Positions 21,763-33,783 of a stretch of DNA of 64,000 bases are shown here, piece by piece. A model generated the notes under the pieces. It worked only from the letters and a program-made list of their open reading frames with translations, searched no databases and was not told the DNA's origin. This DNA is from Rostrohypoxylon terebratum (Eukaryota > Ascomycota > Sordariomycetes > Xylariales > Hypoxylaceae). The stretch covers positions 124,001-188,000 of the forward strand of contig MU385872.1 in the NCBI GenBank assembly GCA_022497145.1, written 5' to 3'. The stretch's first letter is position 1. The number at the start of each line of letters is the position of its first letter. A program made the translations under genes and the position numbers.

Positions 21763-22722
21763 TTAACCGGAGTATACTGGCGGGCCAGGAATCTTGTACT
21801 CGGTGAAGCTGTTTCCCCAGATGTCGATCTTGATACCGGGGTCGCTGGCACTGTATGCTCCAGGGAATTTAACACCAGTCGGGTTAGCAGATCCTCCACC
21901 GGTAACCGTGATTTGCTATTTACTCCCGTCAGCAACATTAATTATAAAACCAGGGTGCTTTGACATACGTAGCAAGTCATGTAGAACTGAGCACCGTTTG
22001 CCTGAGACGCCGTGTGTAGGGCGATTGTCTCCGCGCGCAAGAGGTAGTCACCAGGGGCAATGTCTGATGGAATTGTAACTTCTTGTTTGCCGCAGTTCTT
22101 GTTCAGGATGTCGTTGCCCCAGGTCTTAGTGGAGGCATCGTAGCCGAGCTCGAAGATCTTGAACCAAGATGATGACCCATCGGCTGAGGCGGCGTCTTCA
22201 ACTTTGCTCATGTATACCATGACAGGGCCGAAGTGGTTGCCACCGAGAGCTTCCTTCGACTGTAAGCCACATGAGATAGGTAGTTAGCATCGAATATCTT
22301 ATGTAAAAGGAGCGGTGGTTCTGAGTATGGTTTCATTCACATACGCAATCTCTGTCGCCAGGCTGTTGGTGCATTTCGACCGTGACAGATTCGCCGGCTG
22401 TACTTCGTTAGAAAATTTCAAAAGATTATCTCAATGATATTCTCACCAGCTACGCTACACTTAGCCCCGGCAGGTTTGGTACCACCAACATTGCAACGGA
22501 TATCATTTGATGCCACACTCGTAACAGGGTTATTGTTCGCCTTGCTAATAGTCAGCCTTTGAGGAAAATTATATTGGTATAGAAATTGGCGTCTTTTATA
22601 TGACATACGGGAAGTCTAGCGCAGGTTGAAGCCTCATCTTTGGAACCGACCCACAGTTCCTGGAACGTAGCATGGCCAGCAGCTGTAGCTGCTAGCGCAA
22701 GGGCGACGGCGGTGGTTCTCAT
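21763..22722 (-). CDS. AA9 lytic polysaccharide monooxygenase
   Basis: Five exons: 22722-22609, 22540-22447, 22397-22345, 22259-21969, 21915-21763. The total is 705 nt (234 residues). A 16-residue signal peptide ends exactly before His17 (HATFQELWV), the N-terminal histidine of the copper histidine brace. The second copper ligand is His96 in GGNHFGPVMVYMSK. The Q.Y pair (Q178, Y180) in GAQFYMTC supplies the axial tyrosine. Other AA9 hallmarks are VTSVASNDIRCNVGG, HQQPGDRDC, IPSDIAPGDYLLRAE and the C-terminal GNSFTEYKIPGPPVYSG. The enzyme should oxidatively cleave cellulose or related beta-glucans outside the cell. There is no linker or CBM1, so it is a single-domain form. All key residues are present. 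The gene sits beside a solo LTR in the repeat nest. Confidence 0.95.
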
Positions 22723-24230
22723 TCTGGGATAGTTGTGTGTTTTACGGATGAGGTGGGCTGGGGCCTATCCTACAGAATGCGAAGCAGGCTCGAGAGACTA
22801 TATACTTCGCGAAAACTAAATATTACCTTGATGCGTACCAGGATTGATGGTCACCGGGTACGATTACATGCAGAAATGCCGATCGCCTGAAATTCTATAT
22901 GAATCAAATTTGCCTTCCGTGGTTGGTGTTTAGAGAGGTTAGACACGTTACGTATTGACATCAATGACATACCTAGGCGCCAACTAGTCTCCAAGGGGGT
23001 AATTTGCCTAAATAGAATGTCCCGTCCTGGACCTCAGTAGAAGATGGTCGATCTTTCCTGTAAAAAGTCTTACAACGCGGATAGAGATGTTTACAAATTG
23101 AAAAATAGTTTCAAAACCACCGAGGTAAATAGTGGGTTGTTCCCCCTTTTAGACATCTTTCTTGTTTCTATTGGATGTAAGTCACCCCTTTCCATCGGGC
23201 TCCGGCTAAGTTATCCGTATAGCGCCAACATGAACTTGACTTTTTGACTTTTGGAGATTCTATAATACTAACCCAGATCAATAAGCATTTCATACGCCTA
23301 GTTGGCATTTATCGTCTTGACTGCTATTCGGTTCATACTTTATAGAGCCGACAGTAATGCTAAAGAAGTAATTTCCAAGTTACTTGAGTTGTGAGATATT
23401 TTCTTGTCTTAGACTCACGGCAAAGAAGCGACGCCTGTTCACCTGCCTAAAGGAGGAAACGGTAGGAACCTTCCGGGTTCCACACATACCGGTCGCTTCT
23501 CCTATTTATAGTGGAACCGGGCCACCGGTTTTGTCTACCAACGGACCCAACGGCGCATTGAAGGGCCCGGATTATTTGCTCACTCTATGTATGTCTATAT
23601 CATTATCTTGTTACTACTCCTGTCATTACTGCTTCACGGCATATATCCTATTGTACACCTAGTAGTTGATAACGCGCACTCACATTCTTGAGAAGATTAA
23701 CGTAACCAAACTCTATTGCGGAGGCATTGACTTGAAGTCCGAGTAGGCATAAATTAGGTAGTTGTGGAATAATAATTGAATAGTGTTGGGGAACTCACTT
23801 AGTCAGATTGCTTTAGGATCATCGGAGACCGTGATCGAATGAACTTCAGGGTGGTGGGTAGAATTAGATGGGAATTAAATCATGGAATAGGATAGATAAG
23901 CCAGAGTGATGCCTAGCTGCTTCGACACTTAAACAATAAACAATAAGTCTGAAGCAGATAGTGAACAAGTTCCAAGGTTGTTTCATGTATCAAAAGGGTT
24001 ACTATAGGTGATCTATCAAAGCTGCATCATGGCCTGCCTAGAAAAATGCCTAGATGCCTACTAGGTAGGTGAGCATCAACAATCATAAAGTATTGAAGCT
24101 TCTTGCCCTTTTCAGACCATATACAGAAAGGAGACAATATAAAGATTTCATTACTACCATAAAATTTTATCGCACTATATCTAATCCATCACAGCCTCTA
24201 CTTCAGTACTTGCAACAGTGACAAGTCGTC
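22723..24230. other. Intergenic region, no gene recognised
   Basis: About 1.5 kb. A 92-codon forward frame at 23384-23662 has no recognisable motif and I do not call it. One CTACTAGGTAGGTGAG motif occurs near 24058. The right end holds the promoter of the SET-domain gene. Confidence 0.5.
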
Positions 24231-25453
24231 ATGGCTCATCCTAAAAAGGGAGGTGCGGGCACGGAGGGGACAAGTAAGCCATACTAATTACTCATTATTA
24301 TAACATCGCATCAGCAAACTGATATACCACTTATCACTAGCCGTATCAGATATAATTGAAATCCGCCGACTGGAAACCGGTGGCGGCGAAGCAGTGTTTG
24401 CCAGAAAGAATATTCGCCGAGGCACGCGACTTGCCGCCGAGACACCCTTTCTAACAGTACCACCCGTGCCCGACAAGTATGAGCTGCCCGAATTCTATAA
24501 AGCCGCTGATAGTCTGCCATTGGAAGTGGTTGGTGAAATGTCCCAACTCCTGAGCCAGGGTTTAGTTACGGAAACTATCAAGCAAGACCAATTCATCCGC
24601 CGCGAAGCTTGGGCTTTCTACAAGTCTAGGAAATGGAAGGACAAGAAAGGAAACCACCTTCAAGGAAAGAAGCTAAATAGAACGATTAAGAGGGTGATCA
24701 ATCTCTGCGCCATCTATCTTGCTCACAACGTTCAGCTGGGTCCAGAAGGGAAATATGGCTCAGGGGTTTTCCCCTTGTACAGCCGAATCGGTCACCACTG
24801 CGTCCCCAATGCGCACAATTCCTGGAACCCGACGCTAAAACGGTTAACTTTACACACAATTCACGACATCAGAGCCGGCGACCAAATTTTCGTGAATTAT
24901 ACCGGGAATGTTTGTCGGACTCGTCAACAGCGTGCGTTTTCTCTCGCAACTACGTGGGGGATAGTCTGCACTTGCCCGGCTTGCACTGAACCGGCAATTG
25001 ATCAACTGCGTCGTCGTATGCTAATAATGGACCAAGCTTTGGCGGCATACGAATGCGACGCGTCTAAGGATCCTGATTTTGCTATTAAATACGGCGTTCC
25101 TAGGCTAGTAACAGCCAGAGAAGCGTTGAAGACGGCAGAGGAGCTCTCACATCTATTGAAAAGGCAGAGGCTATGTGGCATGGAACTTTGCAAAACGTAA
25201 GCGATACCCGAGAAGCATAACGAGCGCACTATACGAGGTACAGGTTAACGAAGATAATGAAAGGTTTCGCGACTGCTCGAAATATGCCCTCAAAGCGGGG
25301 CTCTACGATGACGCCCTTGGCTATGCACGCAAAGAATTAGATCTTGAGCGGCTTTTGATCGGAACAGAGACGGCTCATCTCATAGAGAACCTCGATGGCG
25401 CCAGATATTGGTTAGAACATGTACGAAGTGAGGTGGGTAGTAATCCATCTTAG
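24231..25453 (+). CDS. SET-domain protein (SET5/SMYD-like)
   Basis: Three exons: 24231-24273, 24341-25196 and 25264-25453. The total is 1089 nt (362 residues). The SET core is split SMYD-style. The N-terminal strand ETGGGEAVFARKNIRRGTRL precedes an insert. The catalytic core contains RIGHHCVPNAHNSW (about 163-176, the NHSC.PN block) and IRAGDQIFVNYTG (about 191-203, the tyrosine block). The Cys cluster WGIVCTCPACTEP (about 220-232) acts as a zinc-binding post-SET. The C-terminal helical part (SKYALKAGLYDDALGYARKE) is typical of this family. Such proteins methylate lysines from S-adenosylmethionine; the substrate is not predictable. Two acceptors are possible for intron 2. Only the one before 25264 keeps the frame and the conserved C-terminus. 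Confidence 0.9.
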
Positions 25454-26478
25454 GACCTAGGCACCTAGTGAATTGTCAGGGTTTATTCTGTGGGTGGAAA
25501 GTTGTGAGGATCATGATCAAGTCTTGGCTTTAGGAACCGTTGAGAACAAAGATGCCCATCGTTTATTGGTTTACGGGGGCTTACCAGCATTCGCTTTTGG
25601 ATAAGTACTTAGGACGATAGATGGCGCTTTATGAATTAATTGGGATTCTTACTAAGTAGTTCGTTACATAAGGTATCAAGTAAGCTATTCGGTAATCTAC
25701 TTCTTCAGTTACATAAGCATTTCATCTGTAGAGAAGTGAGTAAGCTATCTTAAGTAATCAATTGAATATCGACTTTACTCATTTAGGATATCGAACATGA
25801 AGGTCCGTGTCCTAGTGTCCTGTGTACTTCGTAAACGTTTGAAAAAGAAACAAGAAACGAACAACTCATCCGGAGCATCCTTCGTTTTTTCAATATCAAG
25901 ACTCCAGAGCTCGTAACTTATGTCCAAAGTTGATAGACATGTGGTAAAGCAGACAGATATGCCCCGGAGAACACCGACTCAATGCTACAGGCTTAAATCT
26001 CAGGCAGCAGATTAATCCAGCATTATTCCAGGCTGTTGTTAAGAAACCAATTGGCTGTGCTTCTAATAAGCTTGTCCTTTTTCGTCTTCTCGCATTTTCT
26101 CGCGTACGGTGCTGCGCCACGATCTTACCTACCTTGTAAACACTTTCATTTCAGCTCTCAATCGGTCTCCATTGACCATATCTTCATACGTTTAAAATCC
26201 AGTCAACTTCATCTCTTATTCATCAACGGGAAGAGGAGACAAGTAATCGCTCTAGCAAGTCATTCTCTAGGTTCAATTCATTAGGATAGGTATCTACCCA
26301 GTAGGTACCTGAATACACATCTAGCTATTTTTGGATATACTAAAGTACTTGAGACTTGAGTACTTCTCGCGAAATCTGCTTTTCGAGTTTCCTGGGACTT
26401 AGCGATGCTAGTTGTAGACAGGTAACCAACAGTATCTCAGGTTCTACGTTTCTAGAAAGGAGCTATAGCCGCTTAAAG
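25454..26478. other. Intergenic region, no gene recognised
   Basis: About 1 kb with no supported gene. It contains TAGGTATCTACCCAGTAGGTACCTG near 26284 (the TAGGTA-type motif) and should include the promoter and 5' UTR of the gene at 26479. Confidence 0.5.
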
Positions 26479-27594
26479 ATGGATTCTCAACCACCAGTCC
26501 TCGCCGATAAGGCAGCACGCTCTACCGGAGCAGTTCACCGCACAGAAGATGGAGAGGCTGGACCTAGCAACCCTCCCCCGGCAGCAGCAGAACTTGCAGC
26601 CGATGTTGCAGTAGGCCGACCCGGCGGACCCCCAGCAGAGCTACCGGCTAGTGATCTTATAGCCGACAGCCAACACCATAATCCTCCACCCTACTCAAGC
26701 CCTTCGGAATCTACTCCGGATCCTCAGGCACGATCTCAGCTACCAAAAGGTCCACAATATTATACCGGCCTTCCTATTCTAGACTATCGCCAGTACTTAC
26801 CACCTATGTTCGAACTCTCATCCGACAGTACAACTATTAGCACCAAGGCTCACTACCTGTCTGAAAACCCCAAAGCTCTAGCATCACTATTACGGACCTT
26901 AGCTACCGTCCCACCGAAGCCTCAGGTGCTTATCCAAGGGAATCGTGGTCGCAAAGTTGACTTCTCCCTCAAATTGAATCTCATGAGCTTGCTAGTCCCC
27001 GTCAACCCCCATGACCGTCTTGACTATCTCCGATGCGTTGGGAAGAATGAGATGGCTTTACGTGGTGGAAATGAACCGGGGCTGAAGCCCGATTTTGGCG
27101 TAGATAATGGCTTAGAGGCTTGGTGTGAGCGGTTTGTTAAGGATACAACCACCATCAAATCCTTCGTACTCGAGCGTGTCGTGGCAAACCTTGACACGAA
27201 CTGGATCGAAGGCCAGATACGGAGCCTCGTCGCCTCCACGGATTACAAGGGCCAAGTCACGGTACAGTTTCCTGTGACTCACTCCAAGGTTATCATACAC
27301 AACCCGGACAAGCACAACAAATTCTTTACAACCGTGACGTCGCTTTTTACTAGTAAAAGCAAGTACGAGGTCGTTAAGGCTGTGTGGCCGTTCGCTACAG
27401 GCCGGAATGGCGAACACGGCCGAAGGTGTGTAGTGCAAAATGAGAAGACGTGGTGGGAGGAGTGGCGCGACCCCATCAAATACGCCATTGCGACGAAACG
27501 CCAAGGCTGGGTTACGAATGAAGATAAACTCGAATGTATCATGGAAAGCAAAGGGAAGGGTATTTCTCTAGTCGATTGGGGTCCAGATTACTAA
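26479..27594 (+). CDS. Conserved ascomycete protein of unknown function
   Basis: A single exon encodes 371 residues from the ATG at 26479. The open frame extends further upstream, but only through a non-ATG codon. Residues 1-105 are Pro/Ala-rich and disordered. From GLPILDYRQYLPPMFELSSD onward the sequence looks globular and conserved in style, with LASLLRTLATVPPKPQVLIQ, FVLERVVANLDTNWIEGQIR and KAVWPFATGRNGEHGRRC. The C-terminus is Trp-rich. I recall similar proteins annotated as hypothetical in other Sordariomycetes but know no function. It has no signal peptide, membrane segment or catalytic motif. The charged C-terminus (RDPIKYAIATKRQGWVTNED) suggests a soluble intracellular protein. Confidence 0.85.
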   Translation: MDSQPPVLADKAARSTGAVHRTEDGEAGPSNPPPAAAELAADVAVGRPGGPPAELPASDLIADSQHHNPPPYSSPSESTPDPQARSQLPKGPQYYTGLPILDYRQYLPPMFELSSDSTTISTKAHYLSENPKALASLLRTLATVPPKPQVLIQGNRGRKVDFSLKLNLMSLLVPVNPHDRLDYLRCVGKNEMALRGGNEPGLKPDFGVDNGLEAWCERFVKDTTTIKSFVLERVVANLDTNWIEGQIRSLVASTDYKGQVTVQFPVTHSKVIIHNPDKHNKFFTTVTSLFTSKSKYEVVKAVWPFATGRNGEHGRRCVVQNEKTWWEEWRDPIKYAIATKRQGWVTNEDKLECIMESKGKGISLVDWGPDY

Positions 27595-28561
27595 ACGGTC
27601 ATATTACCTAGGTATTACCGCCATGAACGAATCCTCTAGGTTAGCCCCTTATCAAAGAACGGGTTTTGTACTTCTAGTGACGAGGGAGTGATATGGATGA
27701 TTGGATATATCGTCATGATTAGATAGGACCATCTTTGAGTAATATAATTATTAGTAGTAATGCAACATATTGTCCGCAATGTGATGTTATACCTAAGATC
27801 GACGTCCAATTTCTCCTAAATGCAACATAATTACTTGGGTACCTATAGAACATTACATCTTTAACGGTAAGTGTATCACAGCCATATCCATAAGGCAGAG
27901 ACGCAGATAATATTTCCTTTGCATACCTACCTAGGTACTATTGTTCTCGATGCTCGGCAACAAGGGGGCTCACGGTAGCGGATTTTGTTCGGATTTTAAG
28001 CCATAAACACGCACTTTCCTGATCATGCATCTTTTTATTAATCTGTGCGTCTCTGCATGTATAGTAGGCCATTTATAGAAGGTCTCCTGTTGCCATACCC
28101 ATTTTAATCCAAGTAGTAGGTATGTACCAATACCCAGGATCTACTGAGAACCAACACGGCTGCCCCTGAAATCTATAGTTGAGCCATATATGATCTAGTA
28201 TACTTTGGGATCCTTTTGAGGGGCGCAGATGTGTAAATGAAGTGGTAAGATGAGTTCGGTTAGTAACTAGGTTAGAGACTCTGAGTGTTAGCTATCCAGA
28301 CATGTTTGAACCAACTGCGCGTTCAACCATTGGTGAAGCCTGTTCACATTTTATGATTGGCTCACGATATATCTATGTACATTCATTAGTACTCTTTGTT
28401 TTTTCCACTCATCTGCGACGCTATTCACAAAATACGATAAATAATTAATAATACAAGCTAGCCACTCCAGAGGTATCAGATCGAACGGAACCCGGGTATC
28501 TCCCTTACAATAACATAGCGCCGTGTAAATCCATTAAGCAGCTTGTCTCATATTTCCAATC
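27595..28561. other. Intergenic region, no gene recognised
   Basis: About 970 bp at the 3' ends of two convergent genes. It is AT-rich in part and contains CATACCTACCTAGGTACTA near 27920. No coding sequence or structured RNA was recognised. Confidence 0.5.
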
Positions 28562-29500
28562 CTATGACATCTCATACACCCGCCGCGAATCCGTCGTTCC
28601 GGTAGGTGCGACATCCGACAGAGGAAGTTCGGGTGCCATCGGTGAAAGTGAGCTCAGCTCGGACGGCTGATACGGTGGTTTGAGTACGCCATATCCTTGA
28701 CCTTGAGACATGGAGCTGTAGTCTGGCCGGTTTGACCAATCCGCTATCTGTTGAACAGCCACTGGTTGTTTCTTTTCCCTCCCGCCTCGATATTTCCAAA
28801 AAGCAAAAGCTGCAGCAATTATTATGAGAGCGCCCCCTATCCCACCACCAATGCCACCTCCGATCGCAGCTCCATTCGAACTCCCATTGGAAGATGACGT
28901 GCCAGCCTGCGTGGGAGCAGGCTCGGTGGCTGATGTCGGAGATGTTATTGGCGCTGTGGCTGCGGGTAGCGTCGATGAAGTCGACACTGTGCTAGTACTG
29001 GCCGTGGCGGACGAATTGATAAGATTCATGTAGTGGGAAAAGAACACTGGCGTGCTGCCAGGTTCGGAACAGTTCCAAACTCCCAGATAAGCCTGGGAGC
29101 CATTGTTGAGGTCGATATCGCCTATATCGCCATCCCAGTAGAGCCAGCCGCCTCCAGAACTGTCTATACAATCTACCATTGAGTTAGCAGAAGTGTAGAT
29201 CAAGAACAGTTGATGAAAACAGATTAACCAACCTGTCAGACCATGTCTTCGAACCGACATTGGGTTTCCCTCTTGGCAAAGGATAATTTGCATGTTGGTC
29301 ATATTTGTGACCCATTTGAATGGCTGGCTTTGAGCTTGTCCAACCGTGAAGTTCTCGTTCGACTCGAAGACGGTAGGGTCATTGCTGTACTGAGGACCGG
29401 CAGGCTTAGGGTAGATGAAGTGATTGTTCTTGTCTAATGGTCTATTGTCCTGTGCAGTGACCAGACAGAAATTCACGAGTATATAGAAGAGAACAAACAT
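28562..29500 (-). CDS. Secreted, membrane-anchored Ser/Thr-rich surface protein
   Basis: Two exons (29500-29233 and 29172-28562) give 292 residues. The 60 nt intron is in frame and lacks a stop, so retention would add 20 residues; a CTGCTAACTC branch site supports splicing. The start is the ATG at 29500; the codons upstream give no other ATG. An N-terminal signal peptide (MFVLFYILVNFCLVTAQ) leads to an extracellular domain of about 130 residues with four Cys and several N-glycosylation sequons (NFT, NMT, NGS, NCS). A Ser/Thr/Pro/Ala stalk follows, then a Gly-rich lead-in to one membrane segment (GALIIIAAAFAFW) and a basic stop (KYRGGREKK). The cytoplasmic tail of about 70 residues is Ser/Pro-rich. 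The architecture resembles fungal cell-wall stress-sensor-like or mucin-like proteins; no ligand domain is recognised. Confidence 0.8.
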   Translation of the reverse strand: MFVLFYILVNFCLVTAQDNRPLDKNNHFIYPKPAGPQYSNDPTVFESNENFTVGQAQSQPFKWVTNMTNMQIILCQEGNPMSVRRHGLTGWLICFHQLFLIYTSANSMVDCIDSSGGGWLYWDGDIGDIDLNNGSQAYLGVWNCSEPGSTPVFFSHYMNLINSSATASTSTVSTSSTLPAATAPITSPTSATEPAPTQAGTSSSNGSSNGAAIGGGIGGGIGGALIIIAAAFAFWKYRGGREKKQPVAVQQIADWSNRPDYSSMSQGQGYGVLKPPYQPSELSSLSPMAPELPLSDVAPTGTTDSRRVYEMS

Positions 29501-30577
29501 TACGACCAAGATAAACGAGTAGTGTATCGAGAAAGCTTCTACTCTGGAAGAACGAAGGGGCGACGAGTAGAAAGATCAACGTGAGGACCACATGACTGGG
29601 TGAGATGTTGGAAACACCCACGGCCGAGTGACTGGTATTTGGGGCATAATCAGTCATTAGATGGCGCACAAAAAGCACCCAGGAACAAAGTGTCCAACCC
29701 TAAATTACTTTGTTAGGATTACTCGGACAAGAATTGCCTGAAAAAGCCAAAGCGATATAGTGATGTTCATTCTGAGACTGCATGTTGTGTCATGAGCGGC
29801 GTGGGCTTGAACTGCTTATGAGTCTTCTTGGCACAGAGCTGATGAACCAACAGCATATGTCCATGTACATATGGGGGAAAGATTTTCAACACTCACTGAT
29901 GATTGGCCATCTCCATCCGTGTTTAATCACTGAGGCTCTCGCATCATTGCTTTTATACAGGCATTCTTCCCCTGTGCACTACCACAGGTAGGTGTAGTCG
30001 CTAGAATTTCCCACAGTTTCACCACTTCGTACCTTAAATCCTGCGACGGTACCTGCGCTGCCAACCACTTCAGATGCCCCGGTTGGTAGAAACAGTCCCG
30101 TCACGTAGCTCAAGTACGCCATCCTAATCTAGCTTTATATTGCGTTAACACTAGTACAGAAATCAATGATGACTTGCCTACCAGCCTACCTAATGTTTCC
30201 TGAACATTCTCCAGCCAGCCGTATAGACGGTTAATATGATGAGGGCGGGCCACAAGCGGCGAAGGTTGCATTTTCCATGTACCCGCGGTCCAACAGTGAC
30301 CAACAACCGATGGGTCCTTGTATCGTATAATCGGCAATGTACCTATTGAGTGGGGTGGCGGTGCTATTTTTACTACAATAATCAAAGAAACCAACTGAAA
30401 TGTACTTTGAGAACATCATCCCTTGCCATATTATCTTCGGTCGCGAATGTTTGTCCCAAGTTCCCTCCACCTATTTTACCTTCATTATGTCTCCTAAGAA
30501 TCCCTTTCGAAATTTTGGGTGCTCTATTATGTCACAGATCTTCTGGTATCAGCCCCAATACTTTCTGTGATAACAAT
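29501..30577. other. Intergenic region between divergent genes
   Basis: About 1.1 kb separating the reverse surface-protein gene from the forward glycosyltransferase gene. It must contain both promoters. No further gene recognised; one ACAGGTAGGTGTAG motif occurs near 29985. Confidence 0.5.
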
Positions 30578-31747
30578 ATGTCACGACCAAACTGGGCAGG
30601 CTATGGTACCATCCAACGTAACAGATCTGTTATCATAGCTCTTGTCATCATCCTCTTGGTCGCAGGGACTTGGCAAAGTCGAGGTCATGTTTCTTTCCAT
30701 TTGCAGAAGCATAAGTCCATTACCGACCCGACAAAATCTTCTCCACGAGAACTCGCAGCGAACTCGACTCTCGGAGTAAGTGTTTGCCTCTTAGGCCACC
30801 CCGCATCGCCGCCCTATGTAGCCCTCTTTATGCTATTTTGCCTATTAACCTCGAAGTAGTTCCAAAAGCTACTAGCACTCTCCACGAAGCCGAGTTGGCG
30901 GACCCGAGGCCTTCAAGCGGCCGCCAACCTAACTAGTCTAGAATTCACCGTCCCACCTCAGGGGCATAACTCCGATGACTTGGTAAAGGCATTCCAGAAC
31001 ATCGGCGCCGACAGGGGCGCCAAGACACCCGCGTACGGCTCAGCTAAAGCCTGGCTTTCCCACCTCGATCTGCTTAGGTATGTCATAGCTTCAGATTTTG
31101 AGACCGCCTTTATCGTCGAAGACGATGTCGACTGGGATGTTCGGATCAAGGAAGAGATGCGTCTAGTTTCCGACAACGTTCGGGCCTACACTGGCGTGGA
31201 GGAGGACGATCGCGCCCCTTTCGGGACGAGTTGGGACATCTTGTGGCTCGGCCATTGCGGTTCTATTATCACGGATGATATGGTCGGATCACGCGTGTAC
31301 GCCGACGATTCCCGATGTGAGACCGAACTTTACTCCGGGTGGTCGAAGCGCTTCCTTCGGGAGAATCTGACGGAAGGACATCGCCAGGTCCAACCATCCA
31401 AGCTGACTGTCTGCACTTTCGGATATGGTGTTACTAGGCGTGGCGCTCGCAAAATGCTGCCCCTATTATCGAAAGGGGCTAACGAAGCCTACGATGTCGC
31501 GCTATCCGGGTATTGCAGTGATCGGACATTGAAGTGTATCGTCGTCAACCCCCAGCTATTCAATCACTACGAACCCCCACGAGACTCGGGGTATGTAAGC
31601 GATGTACACGTCGGAGATGGGCAAGGACAGACGAGCGACGACTCCAATTTTGAGAATAGTATGGGAACGACAGGGAACATAATGAAGAGCGCACGGTGCG
31701 AGGCTTTGTTTTACGATACATGCATGAGGCCTCCATCAGATTTGTGA
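30578..31747 (+). CDS. GT25-like glycosyltransferase, type II membrane protein
   Basis: Two exons (30578-30775 and 30860-31747) give 361 residues. Residues 1-16 are cytoplasmic and basic. SVIIALVIILLVAGTW (17-32) is a signal anchor, followed by a short stem with an NST sequon. The catalytic part resembles glycosyltransferase family 25 (LPS/collagen galactosyltransferase type): PAYGSAKAWLSHLDLLRYVI, then FIVEDDVDWDVR (about 150-161) with the acidic metal/nucleotide-sugar motif, and SWDILWLGHCG. Fungal members are thought to act in the Golgi; donor and acceptor are unknown. The first half of the usual GT25 N-terminus (VINLPERTDRR) is replaced by LALSTKPSWRTRGLQ, so the nucleotide-sugar contacts may differ. 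The intron has a weak TCGAAGTAG acceptor but keeps frame. Confidence 0.85.
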
Positions 31748-32142
31748 AAGGCTATGATTGGGTGTTGGCATGGTGTAAGATTAGGCACATAGGTTCATGG
31801 GCTACTCATACTAGATACCCTCAGGCGGTTACTGTCTCATTAATGGCAAATGATATTTTCTAATTCCATACTAACCGACTCGAAGAATAGTCGGGAGATC
31901 GCACATTGAACTCCATGTCCCCGCCTTTGGCGATACACACTGAGTCAACTACCGTGAGACGTTACCATTCGTCTCGGTCAACCCGAGGCGCTTTCAATCT
32001 CCCAGTCTCAAAATCCCGAGACTCGGTAAGCCCATTCAACTATTCACCTACGCATTTGAGTGTATTGTCAGAGTTCAACAATCGTATCCATTCCCAGCCA
32101 CGCAAAACAAACTCCGTCTTATTATATGAACTCGAGCTGTAA
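31748..32142. other. Intergenic region between convergent genes
   Basis: 395 bp between two stop codons, likely 3' UTRs. Two GAGAC/GTCTC-rich words around 31950-32020 were noted. Nothing else was seen. Confidence 0.5.
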
Positions 32143-33783
32143 CTATATCTTCTGCATTATAACATCGCGCCGAACCTGAATGACGGCTCCAGAGATACTC
32201 TCGTTGGAGATAGGTCTCTTGATGTTATTTTCTGTGCCAATCTCCGTAGTGACGGAAGATTTCATCCAGTTATAGTAGGCCATTGGTCTGTGAGATGCTA
32301 TATGGACGGACGCTGGTGGGGTCGGTGAGATTTTCTCGCGATTTGATATGCTCCCCCTATCCTCTCCCACGTCGGTCGAGTCATCCGAACCATCTGCACT
32401 GTCGCTTGCACGCGCTTCTATGTCGACACAGTAGAAAAGCTTCTCGTCGCTCTTCATATCCAATTGATTGCTTGCGCCTGAGCTGAAGCGCATATGCCGA
32501 CTAGCTCTCTGCATAGCGGATCTGCATGAGCCGGAATGTCTCTGATAAGTCCTCACTGGCTTATGGAGACAATTCGAGAGCGAGGGAACCCATTTGGATA
32601 TGAGTGGTCGCAACGTAGGTAGGCATGCACAGGTCACACCTGAGCAGAGTTCTGTGGTAGACCAGCTCGATCCTTCGACATTTTCATATGAGAAGTCGCC
32701 CCCTTGTTTGAGAAACTTGACGCGAATGACGGATATAGCGCAGGTACTTGAATCATGAATTAACTTAGTATAATTAAACCAATTATTTCCAGATACTAGA
32801 CACTCACAAGAATCCGAGACTGAAAATGCCGATCAGAACAAGGCGCTGGGCTCGAGGCATATGTAGATGTCTAAGAACTGGGAGCGGTAACACGAATATC
32901 GCGATATCCGTCATTATATTTCCAGCCGCGTTAACTATGACACCATTTGTTAGCTTTTAAATTCCCAAGTGAGGATTTGTAAGCCTCTATGTAGGCTAAA
33001 ATGGCAACCGAATAGAATCATAAAGCTCATTATCACATACTGTACCATTGAGGATAGTTCGGTATGCATTTGGAATCCGCCGATTTCTCCCAGAAGCCAT
33101 CGACAGGGTCACAGATGAATATTCCGACGATAATTTGAGACAGGGACCAACAGCCAATTATGATCATGGCAGCAATGAAGGTTATCCGCATGTTTTTAAG
33201 AGAGAACACCCGATAATATTGTGTCAAGAAAGCCAGCTTGACGAACAAAAGTCCGGTGTTGTAGAACGTTATTGAGACATAGAAACCCTAGTTTGCAGTT
33301 GTGAGCACTGAATCTTTCTTAAAAAGATTATGTAGCAAGGTAGCGAACCTTAAGATAGTTCTTGACCTCAACAAGACCACCTAAGTCCCACACATGTTTA
33401 CCTAACCCATTGCGAGTATCTATAGAGTATTAGAAGTTGACCATTCGCGTTGAGATCTTCCGCCAGCTACTTACTCATAGATTGGGAAATCCCCGTTGCT
33501 AGGGCAAAGGCCTTGAGACAGGGGTAATAATTAGCTTCTAGTAGACTCGGTATGATCATCTATGACTAACCCATGCGACAAATATCAGATAATCGTCAGC
33601 TCCAAGCTGCTTGAGTATACATGATCGGGTATAAAAGCGAAGTGCTACCGCTGTTGTAGCCACGGTGCACACTATACACACAGCGACGATAAGCACACTA
33701 GCTTTCTCATCATGAGCTGGACCTATGGGGCTGGCGGACGGGTCCATGTTGCATACCTGAGATTCAAAGAGACTCTGGGGCAT
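32143..33783 (-). CDS. Fungal rhodopsin-like 7TM protein (SAT4/PTH11-like, no CFEM)
   Basis: Six exons: 33783-33571, 33511-33475, 33419-33349, 33287-33041, 32934-32808, 32746-32143. The total is 1299 nt (432 residues). The seven-helix fungal rhodopsin-like domain covers about residues 25-300. Its hallmarks are LGADDYLIFVAW at the end of helix 1-2, TRNGLGKHVWDL, FYVSITFYNTGLLFVKLAFL, the extracellular ICDPVDGFWEK, NAAGNIMTDIAIFVLPLPVL and CACLPTLRPLISKW at the end of helix 7. The N-terminus lacks the Cys-rich CFEM domain of true PTH11 receptors. A 130-residue Ser/Asp-rich cytoplasmic tail follows. This family is widely expanded in plant-associated fungi and is thought to sense surface or chemical cues. 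Signalling function is inferred only. Confidence 0.9.

Noticed and set aside
23384..23662. 92-codon forward frame
   Set aside because: No motif, no upstream promoter-like signal and no splice-linked neighbours. The length is within chance expectation.
27112..27551. Reverse frames of 90-130 codons inside the unknown conserved gene
   Set aside because: Antisense shadows of a clearly conserved forward frame.
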